From contig CANGCI010000004.1 in the NCBI GenBank assembly GCA_947451995.1, positions 1 through 33,501 of the forward strand: a DNA stretch of 33,501 nt, in the 5' to 3' direction. The stretch comes from Comamonadaceae bacterium (GTDB lineage Bacteria; Pseudomonadota; Gammaproteobacteria; Burkholderiales; Burkholderiaceae_C). Positions 1 to 9,024 of this stretch are shown piece by piece (the stretch's first letter is position 1; every line of letters begins with the position of its first letter). Under the pieces are notes generated by a model. The model did not search any database, was not told the DNA's origin, and worked only from the letters and a program-made list of their open reading frames with translations. The position numbers and the translations under genes are program-made.

Positions 1-845
1 AACAACTGCATGTCACCTCTGTCGAGTTGCATGGAATAGCAAAACTTGTCATCTGGCAGCAGCTCATCCAGAAGGTCCAACAACTCAATTTGCGCTGGGG
101 TTAACCGAGGAACTTCAGGAAAATCGCGTTGCGCAGCCGTGACATTTTTTCGATTGGCACGCAACGAGAAAAACTCTGGGTCATCACCCAAAATGGGGCA
201 TTTGTAAAAAGGCGGCTGACTGGCGTCATTGGTGCCTTGGTAGCTGTAATAGAAGGGTTGCTGCATCACAGGAATCAAGTCAGGTCGCAATCGCTTCACT
301 TCATCAACCACGGCAATCGAGCTAGTCACCTTGCTGGTACCACCAGATTTTGCTGTTTGCAAGCACAACAAGGCCACCACATCACAGGAGTCAACGTGAA
401 AATCCAAACCTGCATTGGTGTTGTAGCCGCGGCCATTTTTAACTTTGTAACTGCCGCCTTCATCGCGAACATCGTTCATCACTTGGCTTGCAATGTTTTG
501 TGTTCTGGCCACGCCAACATTAAGGCCAATGCCCCAATGCGCTAAGCGCGCGTCCTCTACCGACCAACGTTCAACTGGAAAACCCTTGAGCAAGCACATG
601 CCATACGCCGTCTGAGTAACCGCAAAGGCTTGATCGATGGCTTGCTTGGCGTGTCGCTTCAAGGGAAAGTCGTTGGCTGTCATCTCTAGCCAATTTTTCC
701 CCGTCGCTTTGGCATGCTGAAGCGCTTCCTCAATTTCAGTCACAGCCTCACGACTTAGAAAATGGATCCAAGAAGAATCTCGCGACAGTTCTGGTGGAAA
801 CCATGCGCGAGGTTTCTCTAGATTGGTTTGGATGAATGTACTCAA
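1..845 (-). CDS. TauD/TfdA-family Fe(II)/2-oxoglutarate dioxygenase, C-terminus clipped by the window edge
   Basis: Manual minus-strand translation is one open frame: (TTG)STFIQTNLEKPRAWFPPELSRDSSWIHFLS...GLDFHVDSCDVVALLCLQTAKSGGTS...PFYYSYQGTNDASQPPFYKCPILGDDPEFFSLRANRKNV...LDELLPDDKFCYSMQLDRGDMQL. HxD motif is in FHVDSCD. No ATG precedes; TTG at 845 has GGAG about 9 nt upstream. Confidence 0.85.
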   Translation of the reverse strand, partial: MSTFIQTNLEKPRAWFPPELSRDSSWIHFLSREAVTEIEEALQHAKATGKNWLEMTANDFPLKRHAKQAIDQAFAVTQTAYGMCLLKGFPVERWSVEDARLAHWGIGLNVGVARTQNIASQVMNDVRDEGGSYKVKNGRGYNTNAGLDFHVDSCDVVALLCLQTAKSGGTSKVTSSIAVVDEVKRLRPDLIPVMQQPFYYSYQGTNDASQPPFYKCPILGDDPEFFSLRANRKNVTAAQRDFPEVPRLTPAQIELLDLLDELLPDDKFCYSMQLDRGDMQL

Positions 846-1024
846 AACGCATAACTCCAATTCGATCAATCAAGTGACCACTGATGACTGACAATTCCCA
901 GGGACAATGAACTTGTTTGCCCATCTTACTGAAGAATGCATGAAGAAAATTCATCCTAGGGTCAATACCAATGAATACGCCTTGCGTGTGACCTTCAAGA
1001 GTCTCTAAACTTAAAAGCTGATCA

Positions 1025-2005
1025 ATGACTATGAACGGGTTGCGTATGCGTCGAATTTGGGCCGTTGTTTTGGCATGTTTTTCAATGACCAGTTACGCGC
1101 AAGACAGCAGCTATCCTGTCAAGCCCATTAAGCTGTTGGTGGGCTATGCACCAGGGGGCGCTACGGACATCGTTGCCAGAAGCATCGCCATCAAGATGCA
1201 AGAAACGCTAGGCCAACCCATCATTGTGGAAAACCGCGCGGGTGCCAGTAGCAACATTGCTTCCGAATTTGTAGCACGCAGTGCCCCCGATGGTTACACC
1301 CTTCTCCTGGGCACCATTGCCAATGCCACCAACATGACCGCCTACAAAAACATGGGCTACGACACGATGCGTGACTTTGTTCACATCACGCAATTCATGA
1401 CGGCACCTTCGGTGCTGACGCTGCATCCTTCCGTCCCTGCCAAGAACCTTCGAGAGTTCATAGCGGTCGCTAAACAAAATCCTGGCAAATTTGCATTCTC
1501 TTCGAGTGGCAATGGCGGCTCCCCTCACCTGGCCGGCGAATTGTTGAAAATGCGAGCCAACATTGATTTGATTCATGTGCCCTACAAAGGCGCAGCACCT
1601 GCCATAGCCGATCTTTTGGGCGGTCAAGTTCAAATGAGTTTTCAGACGGCCTTGTCGGCCATTCCCCATTTGAAAAGCGGCAAATTGAACGTGATTGCGG
1701 TGGCCAGTAAAAAGCGCATGGGCACGATGCCCAATGTCCCCACCATGGCCGAAGCAGGCTTGCCTGACTTTGAGGTGTCCAGTTGGAACGGTTTGTTTGC
1801 GCCCGCCAAAACGCCTCCGCACATCGTTGCAGCACTTTACAATGCTGCAACCAAAGCACTTCAAACCCAAGACATCAAAGACAAAATGGAAGCCCAAGGT
1901 GCAGAGCCCGTGGGCAACAGTCCTGAAGAGTTCCGTGCTTTTGTCAAAACAGAAATTGACAAATGGGAACAGGTGATTGTGAAGTCTGGCGCCAAGATGG
2001 AATAA
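1025..2005 (+). CDS. Bug-family (tripartite tricarboxylate transporter) periplasmic solute-binding protein
   Basis: 326 aa with signal peptide; YPVKPIKLLVGYAPGGATDIVARSIAIKMQETLGQPIIVENRAGASSNIASEFVARSAPDGYTLLLGT is typical of Bug proteins. Confidence 0.95.
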   Translation: MTMNGLRMRRIWAVVLACFSMTSYAQDSSYPVKPIKLLVGYAPGGATDIVARSIAIKMQETLGQPIIVENRAGASSNIASEFVARSAPDGYTLLLGTIANATNMTAYKNMGYDTMRDFVHITQFMTAPSVLTLHPSVPAKNLREFIAVAKQNPGKFAFSSSGNGGSPHLAGELLKMRANIDLIHVPYKGAAPAIADLLGGQVQMSFQTALSAIPHLKSGKLNVIAVASKKRMGTMPNVPTMAEAGLPDFEVSSWNGLFAPAKTPPHIVAALYNAATKALQTQDIKDKMEAQGAEPVGNSPEEFRAFVKTEIDKWEQVIVKSGAKME

Positions 2006-2006
2006 A

Positions 2007-2393
2007 TTGGAAAAATCAATCACCCCCTACGAACTGATCGGCGGCGAGCCTGCTGTCAAACAACTGGTCCATCGCTTTTACGAGTTGATGGACGAGTTGC
2101 CGGAAGCCTATGCTGTTCGTCAGCTACACCCTGAAAGTTTGGCCGGCAGTGAAGAAATGCTCTTTGAGTATTTGTCGGGCTGGCTAGGTGGGCCCAACCT
2201 GTACATCGCAAAGAAGGGGCATCCACGACTGCGCATGCGGCATGCGCCTTACGCCATTGGCGCTAGAGAACGTGATGAGTGGATGCTGTGCATGACACAA
2301 GCTTTAACCGAACAAGTCGGCGATGAAGGATTTCGGCAAGCTTTGCTGAACCAGTTTAGCGAGCTGGCCAGTCACATGATCAATTCACATTGA
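2007..2393 (+). CDS. Group II truncated haemoglobin (TrHbO-like)
   Basis: TPYELIGGEPAVKQLVHRFYELMDELPEAYAVRQLHP...LSGWLGGPNLYIAKKGHPRLRMRHAPYAIG...RDEWMLCM. TTG start 1 nt after the upstream stop; no alternative start precedes the conserved region. Confidence 0.92.
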   Translation: MEKSITPYELIGGEPAVKQLVHRFYELMDELPEAYAVRQLHPESLAGSEEMLFEYLSGWLGGPNLYIAKKGHPRLRMRHAPYAIGARERDEWMLCMTQALTEQVGDEGFRQALLNQFSELASHMINSH

Positions 2394-2417
2394 TCCCCAG
2401 GCCTCATCCATCACAGC

Positions 2418-3479
2418 TCAAGGATTGGCTTCATTGTTCTTCTCGTACCAATTTTTTGAGTTGTTCACGACGTAAACTACCAGCAACATCACCGGTACTT
2501 CAATCAGCACCCCCACCACAGTGGCCAGTGCCGCACCAGAATCAAATCCAAACAAACTGATGGCGGCAGCGACAGCCAACTCAAAGAAATTAGAAGCACC
2601 AATCAGAGCTGACGGACACGCAATGTTGTGCTGCTCGCCAACAGCACGGTTCAGCCAATAGGCAAGCCCCGCATTGAAAAACACTTGAATCAAAATGGGG
2701 ACAGCCAACAGTCCAATGATCAAAGGCTGTTTCAATATAGCTTCACCCTGAAATGCAAACAGCAGGACCAGAGTTGCAAGCAAGGCGGCAATAGACCAGG
2801 GTCCAATTTGCGCCATCAGATCGTCAAAGACCTCTTGGCCCTTAGACAGCAAAATTTTCCGAAGCCATTGCGCCAGAGCAACGGGAAAGATGATGTACAA
2901 AACAACTGAGGCAAGCAAAGTATCCCAAGGAACAGTGATGGCCGAAATGCCCAGCAAAAAAGCAACCAAGGGTGCAAAGGCAATCACCATGATGCTGTCG
3001 TTCAGCGCCACTTGCGACAAGGTAAACAAGGGGTCACCACCTGTTAGCCGGCTCCACACAAACACCATGGCTGTACAAGGTGCGGCAGCCAACAAAATCA
3101 AGCCAGCAATGTAACTGTCAATTTGATCAGGGGGGAGCAAAGGTGCAAACCAATGTCGAATGAACAACCAACCCAACAAGGCCATTGAGAACGGCTTGAC
3201 CAACCAATTCACAAACAAGGTAACGCCAATGCCCTTGATGTGCTTGCGAACTTCATGCAAGGCACCAAAGTCTACTTTCACCAGCATGGGAATGATCATG
3301 ACCCAAATGAGCAAACCGACCGGCAAATTGACTTGGGCGATTTCCATACTGCCAATGGCGTGGAAAACCTGCGGGAAAAATTGTCCCAGTGCAATACCAG
3401 CCAGGATGCATAGAAAAACCCATACCGTCAGGTATTGCTCAAACACACTCATTGGCGCAACTGTTTTGTCTTGTGTCAT
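2418..3479 (-). CDS. acr3: ACR3-family arsenite efflux permease
   Basis: SVFEQYLTVWVFLCILAGIALGQFFP...LPVGLLIWVMIIPMLVKVDF...AAPCTAMVFVWSRLTGGDPLFTLSQVALNDSIMV...GASNFFELAVAAAISLFG. Start taken at the MTQDK Met. Confidence 0.95.
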   Translation of the reverse strand: MTQDKTVAPMSVFEQYLTVWVFLCILAGIALGQFFPQVFHAIGSMEIAQVNLPVGLLIWVMIIPMLVKVDFGALHEVRKHIKGIGVTLFVNWLVKPFSMALLGWLFIRHWFAPLLPPDQIDSYIAGLILLAAAPCTAMVFVWSRLTGGDPLFTLSQVALNDSIMVIAFAPLVAFLLGISAITVPWDTLLASVVLYIIFPVALAQWLRKILLSKGQEVFDDLMAQIGPWSIAALLATLVLLFAFQGEAILKQPLIIGLLAVPILIQVFFNAGLAYWLNRAVGEQHNIACPSALIGASNFFELAVAAAISLFGFDSGAALATVVGVLIEVPVMLLVVYVVNNSKNWYEKNNEANP

Positions 3480-3489
3480 TTTTAAAACT

Positions 3490-3996
3490 TCAATCTTGGG
3501 CCAAATTTCGTGCCGTCTTTTCAATTGACAAGCGCGACAAACTGTTCGCAGGCAAGTTCACAAATATTTCCAAACGCTTGCGGATCAAATGCAAAGTTTG
3601 CACAAAAGCTTCTCTCTTTTGCGCATCGCCACCCTGCACTTCTGATGGATCTGCAAACCCCCAGTGCGCAGTGGCCGGTTGTCCAGGCCAATATGGACAG
3701 ACCTCTCCGGCAGCGTTGTCGCACACCGTAATGATCAGGTCCATCTTGGGTGCATCGGGTTGGGCAAACACATCCCAACTTTTGCTGCTCAAGCCGTCAA
3801 TCGATATGCCAGCATGACGAAGCGTTTCAAGGGCGATGGGATTCGGTTGTTGGTTTTCACGGGGGCTGCTGCCCGCAGAAAAGGCTTTGAAGCGCCCTTT
3901 GCCCAAATGATTCAACATGGCTTCTGCCAAGATGCTTCGGGCTGAGTTGTGCGTACAAAGGAATAGGACGTTCAGCGGATTGGTTTCTGATGACAT
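3490..3996 (-). CDS. arsC: Arsenate reductase ArsC, low-molecular-weight phosphatase type
   Basis: NVLFLCTHNSARSILAEAMLNHLG...FSAGSSPRE...DLIITVCDNAAGEVCPYWPGQPATAHWGFADPS. AAAGGAG upstream of the MSSET ATG. Confidence 0.94.
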   Translation of the reverse strand: MSSETNPLNVLFLCTHNSARSILAEAMLNHLGKGRFKAFSAGSSPRENQQPNPIALETLRHAGISIDGLSSKSWDVFAQPDAPKMDLIITVCDNAAGEVCPYWPGQPATAHWGFADPSEVQGGDAQKREAFVQTLHLIRKRLEIFVNLPANSLSRLSIEKTARNLAQD

Positions 3997-4088
3997 GAAA
4001 ATCTCCTTTAACAATCACAATTCGTAGCCTATCAATCAAGGCAAGACTCGGCTTAACAGCAATTTGGAGTCAGGAAAGTCAACAAATT

Positions 4089-4108
4089 ATTTCAATCGTA
4101 TTGAAAAT
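4089..4108. promoter_or_regulatory. Candidate ArsR-type operator (dyad) upstream of arsC-acr3
   Basis: atTTCAATcgtATTGAAAat: perfect 7-bp arms TTTCAAT/ATTGAAA with a 3-nt spacer at 4090-4106, about 95 nt upstream of the arsC start. Confidence 0.5.
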
Positions 4109-4270
4109 ATATGTCCAAATTATGACAAGCCATGTTTTCAAGACCATGCAGGCGAAGTGAAGAAAACTCTTATTTCAATGGAAGATACCTAACCTGCCTA
4201 GGGTTTACACCCTGCGTCTTGCCGGTTGATCCAGCAATAGTGCTTTGTCACTCATTGAAGGCCCCATCAC

Positions 4271-5908
4271 ATGACTACTCCGACACTTCGCTTTCTAACT
4301 CTCAGCTTGTTAACTGCCACAACAGCATTTGCGCAACCAGCTGAAACCATTTTACAAAACGGAAAAATCATCAGTGCTGATGACAAAGCCCACGTTTACC
4401 AAGCGTTGGCCGTAAGAGATGGAAAAATCATTGCACTGGGTCGATCCAACGACATGAAAAAGTGGCAAGGTGCACAGACCAAAGTGATTGACCTTCAGGG
4501 CAAGACGGTCATTCCTGGTTTGATTGACTCCCACATGCATGCCATCAGAGCAGCACTGAGTTACAGCAAAGAAGTTCATTGGTTTGGCCTGACATCCATC
4601 GAAGCCGCATTGGCCAAATTGAAACAGGCAGCAGCACAAGCCCAACCCGGTGAATGGCTCATCGTGGCGGGCGGTTGGACAGAAGAACAGTTCAAGGAAG
4701 GACGCCGTCCCACACAAGAAGAACTGATTCAAGCTGCGCCCAACAATCCTGTTTACGTTCAATGGATGTACGACTGGGTCATGCTGACTCCGGCAGCCTA
4801 TCAAAAACTGAACATTCAATCTGAATCTGACTTACCTGGAGGCGGCAAGTTTCAACTGGATGCCAATGGCAAACCAACTGGCGCAATTTTGGGTGGCATT
4901 GTCCCTTTGTTCGACAAGCTACCCAAGCCCACTTTCGAGGACAAAGTAGTGGGCACACAAAAGTTCTTCAAAGAGTTGAACCGTGTCGGTGTGACAGGTG
5001 TCATTGATCCAGGTGGCTTTAACATGGCGCCCAGCGAATACGCGCCCTTGTTCAATGTATGGCGCAACCAAAATTTAACTGTGCGCGTCAACTACAGTTA
5101 CTTTGCACAAAAACCCAACAAAGAATTTGAAGAATTTAAAGAACTGACACAACTGTTGCCTATGAAGTTTGGGGATGACATGCTGCGCTTCAATGGCATT
5201 GGCGAACGCGTTACCTTCAGCATGTACAACAATGACAAAGCAACACCCGAAGATCAAGACAAGTTTTATCAAGTGGCTCGATGGGCGGCTCAAAATGGTT
5301 ACACCCTGACACAGCACTGGCAAGAAAATGCATCGGCAGCATCATTGCTAGAGGTTTTTGAGAAGGTCAATCAAGAATTTCCCATCGCCAAACTGCGGTG
5401 GTCGATTGCACACTTGAACAATGGCACCGAGGCCACTTTCAAACGGATGAAAGCCTTAGGTGTGGGTTGGGCTATGCAAGATGCCATGTACTTGGATGGT
5501 GACAAAGCACTGCATCGTCATGGCGAAAAAAACCTGGAACGCATGCCGCCCATCAACACGGCATTCAAAATGGGCATTGCCATTGGCGCAGGGACTGATG
5601 CGCACCGCGTTGCTGACTACAACCCATTCATCGCACTGCGGTGGATGCTGGATGGAAAGTCTGCCTCAGGTCGAAAACTTCGCGGCAATGAGGAAATTCC
5701 TACCCGCATGCAAGCTTTGAAAATGTACACATCCGGCAGTGCATGGCTTGCGCACGATGAACATCGCCGCGGAACCTTGGAAATTGGCAAAATGGCCGAT
5801 TTAGCCGTTCTCAGTGAAGACTACTTAGAAGTACCCATTGAAAAAATGGCCAACATTCACGCCAAACTCACCATGGTGGGTGGAAAGATTGTTTACATCG
5901 AAAACTGA
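4271..5908 (+). CDS. Secreted amidohydrolase family protein (YtcJ/amidohydrolase-3 type)
   Basis: Signal peptide, then TILQNGKIISADDKAHVYQALAVRDGKIIALG...VIDLQGKTVIPGLIDSHMHAIRA...AIGAGTDAHRVADYNPFIALRWML...GTLEIGKMADLAVLSEDYLEVP. Confidence 0.92.
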   Translation: MTTPTLRFLTLSLLTATTAFAQPAETILQNGKIISADDKAHVYQALAVRDGKIIALGRSNDMKKWQGAQTKVIDLQGKTVIPGLIDSHMHAIRAALSYSKEVHWFGLTSIEAALAKLKQAAAQAQPGEWLIVAGGWTEEQFKEGRRPTQEELIQAAPNNPVYVQWMYDWVMLTPAAYQKLNIQSESDLPGGGKFQLDANGKPTGAILGGIVPLFDKLPKPTFEDKVVGTQKFFKELNRVGVTGVIDPGGFNMAPSEYAPLFNVWRNQNLTVRVNYSYFAQKPNKEFEEFKELTQLLPMKFGDDMLRFNGIGERVTFSMYNNDKATPEDQDKFYQVARWAAQNGYTLTQHWQENASAASLLEVFEKVNQEFPIAKLRWSIAHLNNGTEATFKRMKALGVGWAMQDAMYLDGDKALHRHGEKNLERMPPINTAFKMGIAIGAGTDAHRVADYNPFIALRWMLDGKSASGRKLRGNEEIPTRMQALKMYTSGSAWLAHDEHRRGTLEIGKMADLAVLSEDYLEVPIEKMANIHAKLTMVGGKIVYIEN

Positions 5909-5950
5909 AAAAAAAGGGGGGGATGGTGGTGGCACCACCCTGCCCATACT

Positions 5951-6130
5951 TCAGATAGCGACAACCTCAAAGTCAGCCTTGGCAACACCACAATCAGGGC
6001 ATGTCCAGTCTTCCGGCACATCGGCCCACAAAGTACCCGGTGCAATGCCATCTTCGGTGCGACCTTCAGCTTCGTCATAGACAAAGCCGCAAACGATACA
6101 GATGTAAGTTTTGAAATTGATATTGCTCAT
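5951..6130 (-). CDS. Rubredoxin
   Basis: [57 protein letters not shown]; two CxxCG motifs. Confidence 0.96.
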   Translation of the reverse strand: MSNINFKTYICIVCGFVYDEAEGRTEDGIAPGTLWADVPEDWTCPDCGVAKADFEVVAI

Positions 6131-6176
6131 AATTTTGACGATATTGATTTTGGCTGATTGAACTGAATTATTAACT

Positions 6177-6665
6177 TCAAGCACTTGCAGTAATTCTGTC
6201 GAGCTGCGCCTTGTAATGCTTGGCATGCCGCTCTTCTACATTGGTCAGGGCTGCAAAACGTTTTTGTGCTTTCACCAAAGTCGCTGTGAATTGTGCAGCA
6301 TGAATTTTAGACTCTTCAATTTGTTCGTTCATTTCGGCTACCGCTGCAGCATTGCCTTCTAATTCTGCGGTCTTTCGGAAGCCAGGATACATTTCGGTGT
6401 ACTCGTAGGTTTCGCCATCAATTGCAATTTGCAAAGCCTTTGCGGGCGTCATGGTCGCTTTCGGATAAAGCAAATCAAGGTGTCCAAAAGCATGCATGAC
6501 TTCTTGGTTGGCCGTTTCTTCAAAGGTTTGCGCTGTTTCTTCATCACCCATCTCTCGGGCAAGCTTGGCAAAGTAACGGTATTTGATATGGGCCATCGAT
6601 TCGCCAGCAAAGGCAGCCTCTAAATTGGCCATGGTTTTGATTTCGGGTCGAATTGTGGTGGTCAT
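6177..6665 (-). CDS. Rubrerythrin (diiron ferritin-like protein)
   Basis: [55 protein letters not shown]...[19 protein letters not shown]...[10 protein letters not shown]...EERHAKHY. Confidence 0.94.
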   Translation of the reverse strand: MTTTIRPEIKTMANLEAAFAGESMAHIKYRYFAKLAREMGDEETAQTFEETANQEVMHAFGHLDLLYPKATMTPAKALQIAIDGETYEYTEMYPGFRKTAELEGNAAAVAEMNEQIEESKIHAAQFTATLVKAQKRFAALTNVEERHAKHYKAQLDRITASA

Positions 6666-6734
6666 TTGAATTTCCTTGCTTGGTTGAAATGAATCAAGAC
6701 AAACGCAATGGTATGGGTCTGGACTAGATCAAGA

Positions 6735-6748
6735 TTGACATACGTCAA
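6735..6748. promoter_or_regulatory. Candidate FNR/CRP-superfamily binding site
   Basis: TTGAC-ATAC-GTCAA, perfect 5-bp dyad with 4-nt spacer in the divergent region between rubrerythrin (start 6665, -) and the CDS at 6807 (+). Confidence 0.5.
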
Positions 6749-6806
6749 GACAAAACCGACCAAAGCGTGTAGATTGAGATGCACTCACCCACTCAAAAGC
6801 GCCTGT

Positions 6807-7265
6807 ATGCCAACGAACCATCAAATCGGTCTCATTGCACTGATCAAAAGATCGCGCCCCATCAACCTCATCACGGGACCGATCATTTACAGCATGGTTT
6901 TCCCCATCATGCTGCTTGATCTTTGTGTCTCGTTTTACCAATCGACCTGTTTTCCCATTTATGGCATTCCAAAGTTCAACCGAAAAGACTTCATTATTTT
7001 TGACAGACAAGAGTTGAAGTACTTGGACTGGGTGTCTAAGTTTCACTGCACCTACTGTGCTTATGGCGTAGGTGTGGCAGCTTATGTTCAAGAAATTATC
7101 AAAGCCACAGAAGCTTACTTTTGTCCTGTTAAACACAAAGAGAAAAACCTCATGGCAACGCACAAACATTGGCAGGCCATTGCCTTTGAACAAGGACCCG
7201 ATTTTGATTTTGAGGCCTACTTGGAAAAAGTCCGAAACCAAATGACTCAAAAACATGAGCCTTGA
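6807..7265 (+). CDS. Conserved hypothetical protein with one hydrophobic segment and HCxxC...CPxKH cysteine pattern
   Basis: MPTNHQIGLIALIKRSRPINLITGPIIYSMVFPIMLLDLCVSFYQSTCFPIYGIPKFNRKDFIIFDRQELKYLDWVSKFHCTYCAYGVGVAAYVQEIIKATEAYFCPVKHKEKN...; start assigned at the internal ATG of ORF 6708..7265. Confidence 0.78.
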   Translation: MPTNHQIGLIALIKRSRPINLITGPIIYSMVFPIMLLDLCVSFYQSTCFPIYGIPKFNRKDFIIFDRQELKYLDWVSKFHCTYCAYGVGVAAYVQEIIKATEAYFCPVKHKEKNLMATHKHWQAIAFEQGPDFDFEAYLEKVRNQMTQKHEP

Positions 7266-7280
7266 ATGGAGCGCTTTTTT

Positions 7281-7922
7281 TTAAATTCGTTTGACAGGTG
7301 CAGGCTCTGCAAACAGTGGCGGCATGTGCTGCCATGACATCAATTTTGCCGCGCTTTCTGTGGAGGAGGTTAGCCAAGAACTGTGCAGATTCGGCGGAAT
7401 GATCACAGGCGTTCTCTTTTCATCACCTTGCTTGTGAAACTGCTTCATCACTGGGTGCGCATCGGCATTGACCGTGAGCATCGAAAAACTCACCACCAAT
7501 TCACCAGAAGTGGGATCTGTCCATCGATCCCACAAACATGCGATGCCAAACGGATCACCCGAGGCTAAACCAATCTTCCAACGCACTGCCCTGCCCGATT
7601 CGTAACTCGGCTCATAGAAATTTTCAACAAGGGCCAAACCGTATTGACGTTGACGCCAAGCTTTTCGATAGCTGGGTTTTTCTGCCACAGTTTCGCTGCG
7701 TGCGTTGTAGGTGTGTCGACTGATTTTGTCGTCTTTGGCCCAAGCGGGTATCAAGCCAAACTTTGCAAAGCCACAAGCCAGACGCCCCGTTTGATGGCTT
7801 TGCACAATAATTGGCGCGGCAAAACCAGGGTAAGTTTCAGCAGCGTAGCCTGCGGGCAGGTCAACACCCAACTCATTCTTCACCCACTGTGGCTTTTGAA
7901 TCGGTGTGAAATTGGTGCACAT
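7281..7922 (-). CDS. SRAP-domain protein (YedK/HMCES family, abasic-site processing)
   Basis: MCTNFTPI... with catalytic Cys2; FGLIPAWAKD...TYNARSETVAEKPSYRKAWRQRQYGLALVENFYEP...FSMLTVNADAHPVMKQFH...RTPVIIPP. Confidence 0.92.
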   Translation of the reverse strand: MCTNFTPIQKPQWVKNELGVDLPAGYAAETYPGFAAPIIVQSHQTGRLACGFAKFGLIPAWAKDDKISRHTYNARSETVAEKPSYRKAWRQRQYGLALVENFYEPSYESGRAVRWKIGLASGDPFGIACLWDRWTDPTSGELVVSFSMLTVNADAHPVMKQFHKQGDEKRTPVIIPPNLHSSWLTSSTESAAKLMSWQHMPPLFAEPAPVKRI

Positions 7923-8905
7923 TACTCTGGTTTGATACCTGCTGCCAAAACTGCTTTGCCAAATCGATCATTTTCACTGGCAATGACTTTGCCATGTTCT
8001 GCAACGCTGCCACCAACAGCTTCCACACCCGCATTGCTCAAAATTTGGATCGTTTCAGGCATTCGCGCGACTTTTGCAAGATCGGCACTCATTTTGTCAA
8101 TCACCGATTGGGGTGTTCCAGCAGCCGCAAACACGCCAATGGTGGGTGAAAAATCGTAACCGGGAATGACTTCTGCGATGGCGGGCACATTGGGTTCTTG
8201 AGAAGAGCGCTTGGCAGCATTGTTGCCCAACAAGCGTACCTGCCCCGTTTTCACAAAACCAGACAGCGATGGCAATGCAGAGAACAGCATGTCGACTTGC
8301 CCTCCAATCAAGGCGGGTACCGATTGACCAGAACCTTTGAATGGAATGTGCTGAATGTCAAGTCCAAGGGCTGACTTCATTGCCTCCATGGACAGATGGT
8401 GGGTACTGCCAATTCCAGATGATCCATATGTCAGCTCTCCTGGTTTGCTTTTGATGTATGCAATGAGTTCACGCAAGTTGCTGACTTTAATCCGAGGATG
8501 AGCGGCCAAATACAAAGGCGCACTGGCTGCCAAAGAGACTGGCAGAAAATCTCTGCGATAGTCGTAGCTCAGTGATTTGTACAAATGAGGATTGATTGAG
8601 AACATCGAGCCATCGGCCACCAAAAATGCTGAACCGTCTTTGGGACCATTGGTCAATACTTGCGCGGCAATCATGCCATTCGCCCCTGGCCGGTTGTCCA
8701 CAATCACGGTTTGACCCAACTTTTCTGTCATCTTTTGCGCAAAGACCCGCGCGACTGTGTCGGGCAAACCTCCAGCTGGATTGGGCACCACAAACTTGAC
8801 GGTACGTTCGTCGGCGAAAGCCAAACCTAGACCTGCACCAGCCATGCCTATCGCGCTAATTCCCTGAATAAATTGACGTCTGTCTGGACGTGTTTGATTT
8901 GTCAT
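7922..8905 (-). CDS. Bug-family (tripartite tricarboxylate transporter) solute-binding protein
   Basis: RRQFIQGISAIGMAGAGLGLAFADERTVKFVVPNPAGGLPDTVARVFAQKMTEKLGQTVIVDNRPGANGMIAAQVLTNGPKDGSAFLVADGSMFSINPHLYKSLSYD. Start at MTNQT. Confidence 0.94.
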   Translation of the reverse strand: MTNQTRPDRRQFIQGISAIGMAGAGLGLAFADERTVKFVVPNPAGGLPDTVARVFAQKMTEKLGQTVIVDNRPGANGMIAAQVLTNGPKDGSAFLVADGSMFSINPHLYKSLSYDYRRDFLPVSLAASAPLYLAAHPRIKVSNLRELIAYIKSKPGELTYGSSGIGSTHHLSMEAMKSALGLDIQHIPFKGSGQSVPALIGGQVDMLFSALPSLSGFVKTGQVRLLGNNAAKRSSQEPNVPAIAEVIPGYDFSPTIGVFAAAGTPQSVIDKMSADLAKVARMPETIQILSNAGVEAVGGSVAEHGKVIASENDRFGKAVLAAGIKPE

Positions 8906-9024
8906 GTTCAAAACTTTCTGGTAACGAAGCAATTTGTGCGAAACTATTTGGTGAAGTATTTTGCACCATCTATAACCTAAGTTTCATTGAAAAACACAGG
9001 GCAACGGCTAAGATCAAAAGAGCT

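Noticed and set aside
129-545. 138-aa plus-strand ORF
   Set aside because: Exactly antisense to the TauD/TfdA frame, which has strong family motifs.
748-954. 68-aa minus-strand ORF overlapping the TauD N-terminus
   Set aside because: Conflicts with the TauD frame from TTG 845; no recognisable domain.
1208-2023. Long minus-strand ORF (271 aa) opposite the first Bug gene
   Set aside because: Antisense shadow of a clearly coding frame; its His/Cys/Arg-rich composition is typical of such shadows.
4132-4344. 70-aa plus-strand ORF upstream of the amidohydrolase
   Set aside because: Overlaps the amidohydrolase signal-peptide region in another frame; composition looks non-coding.
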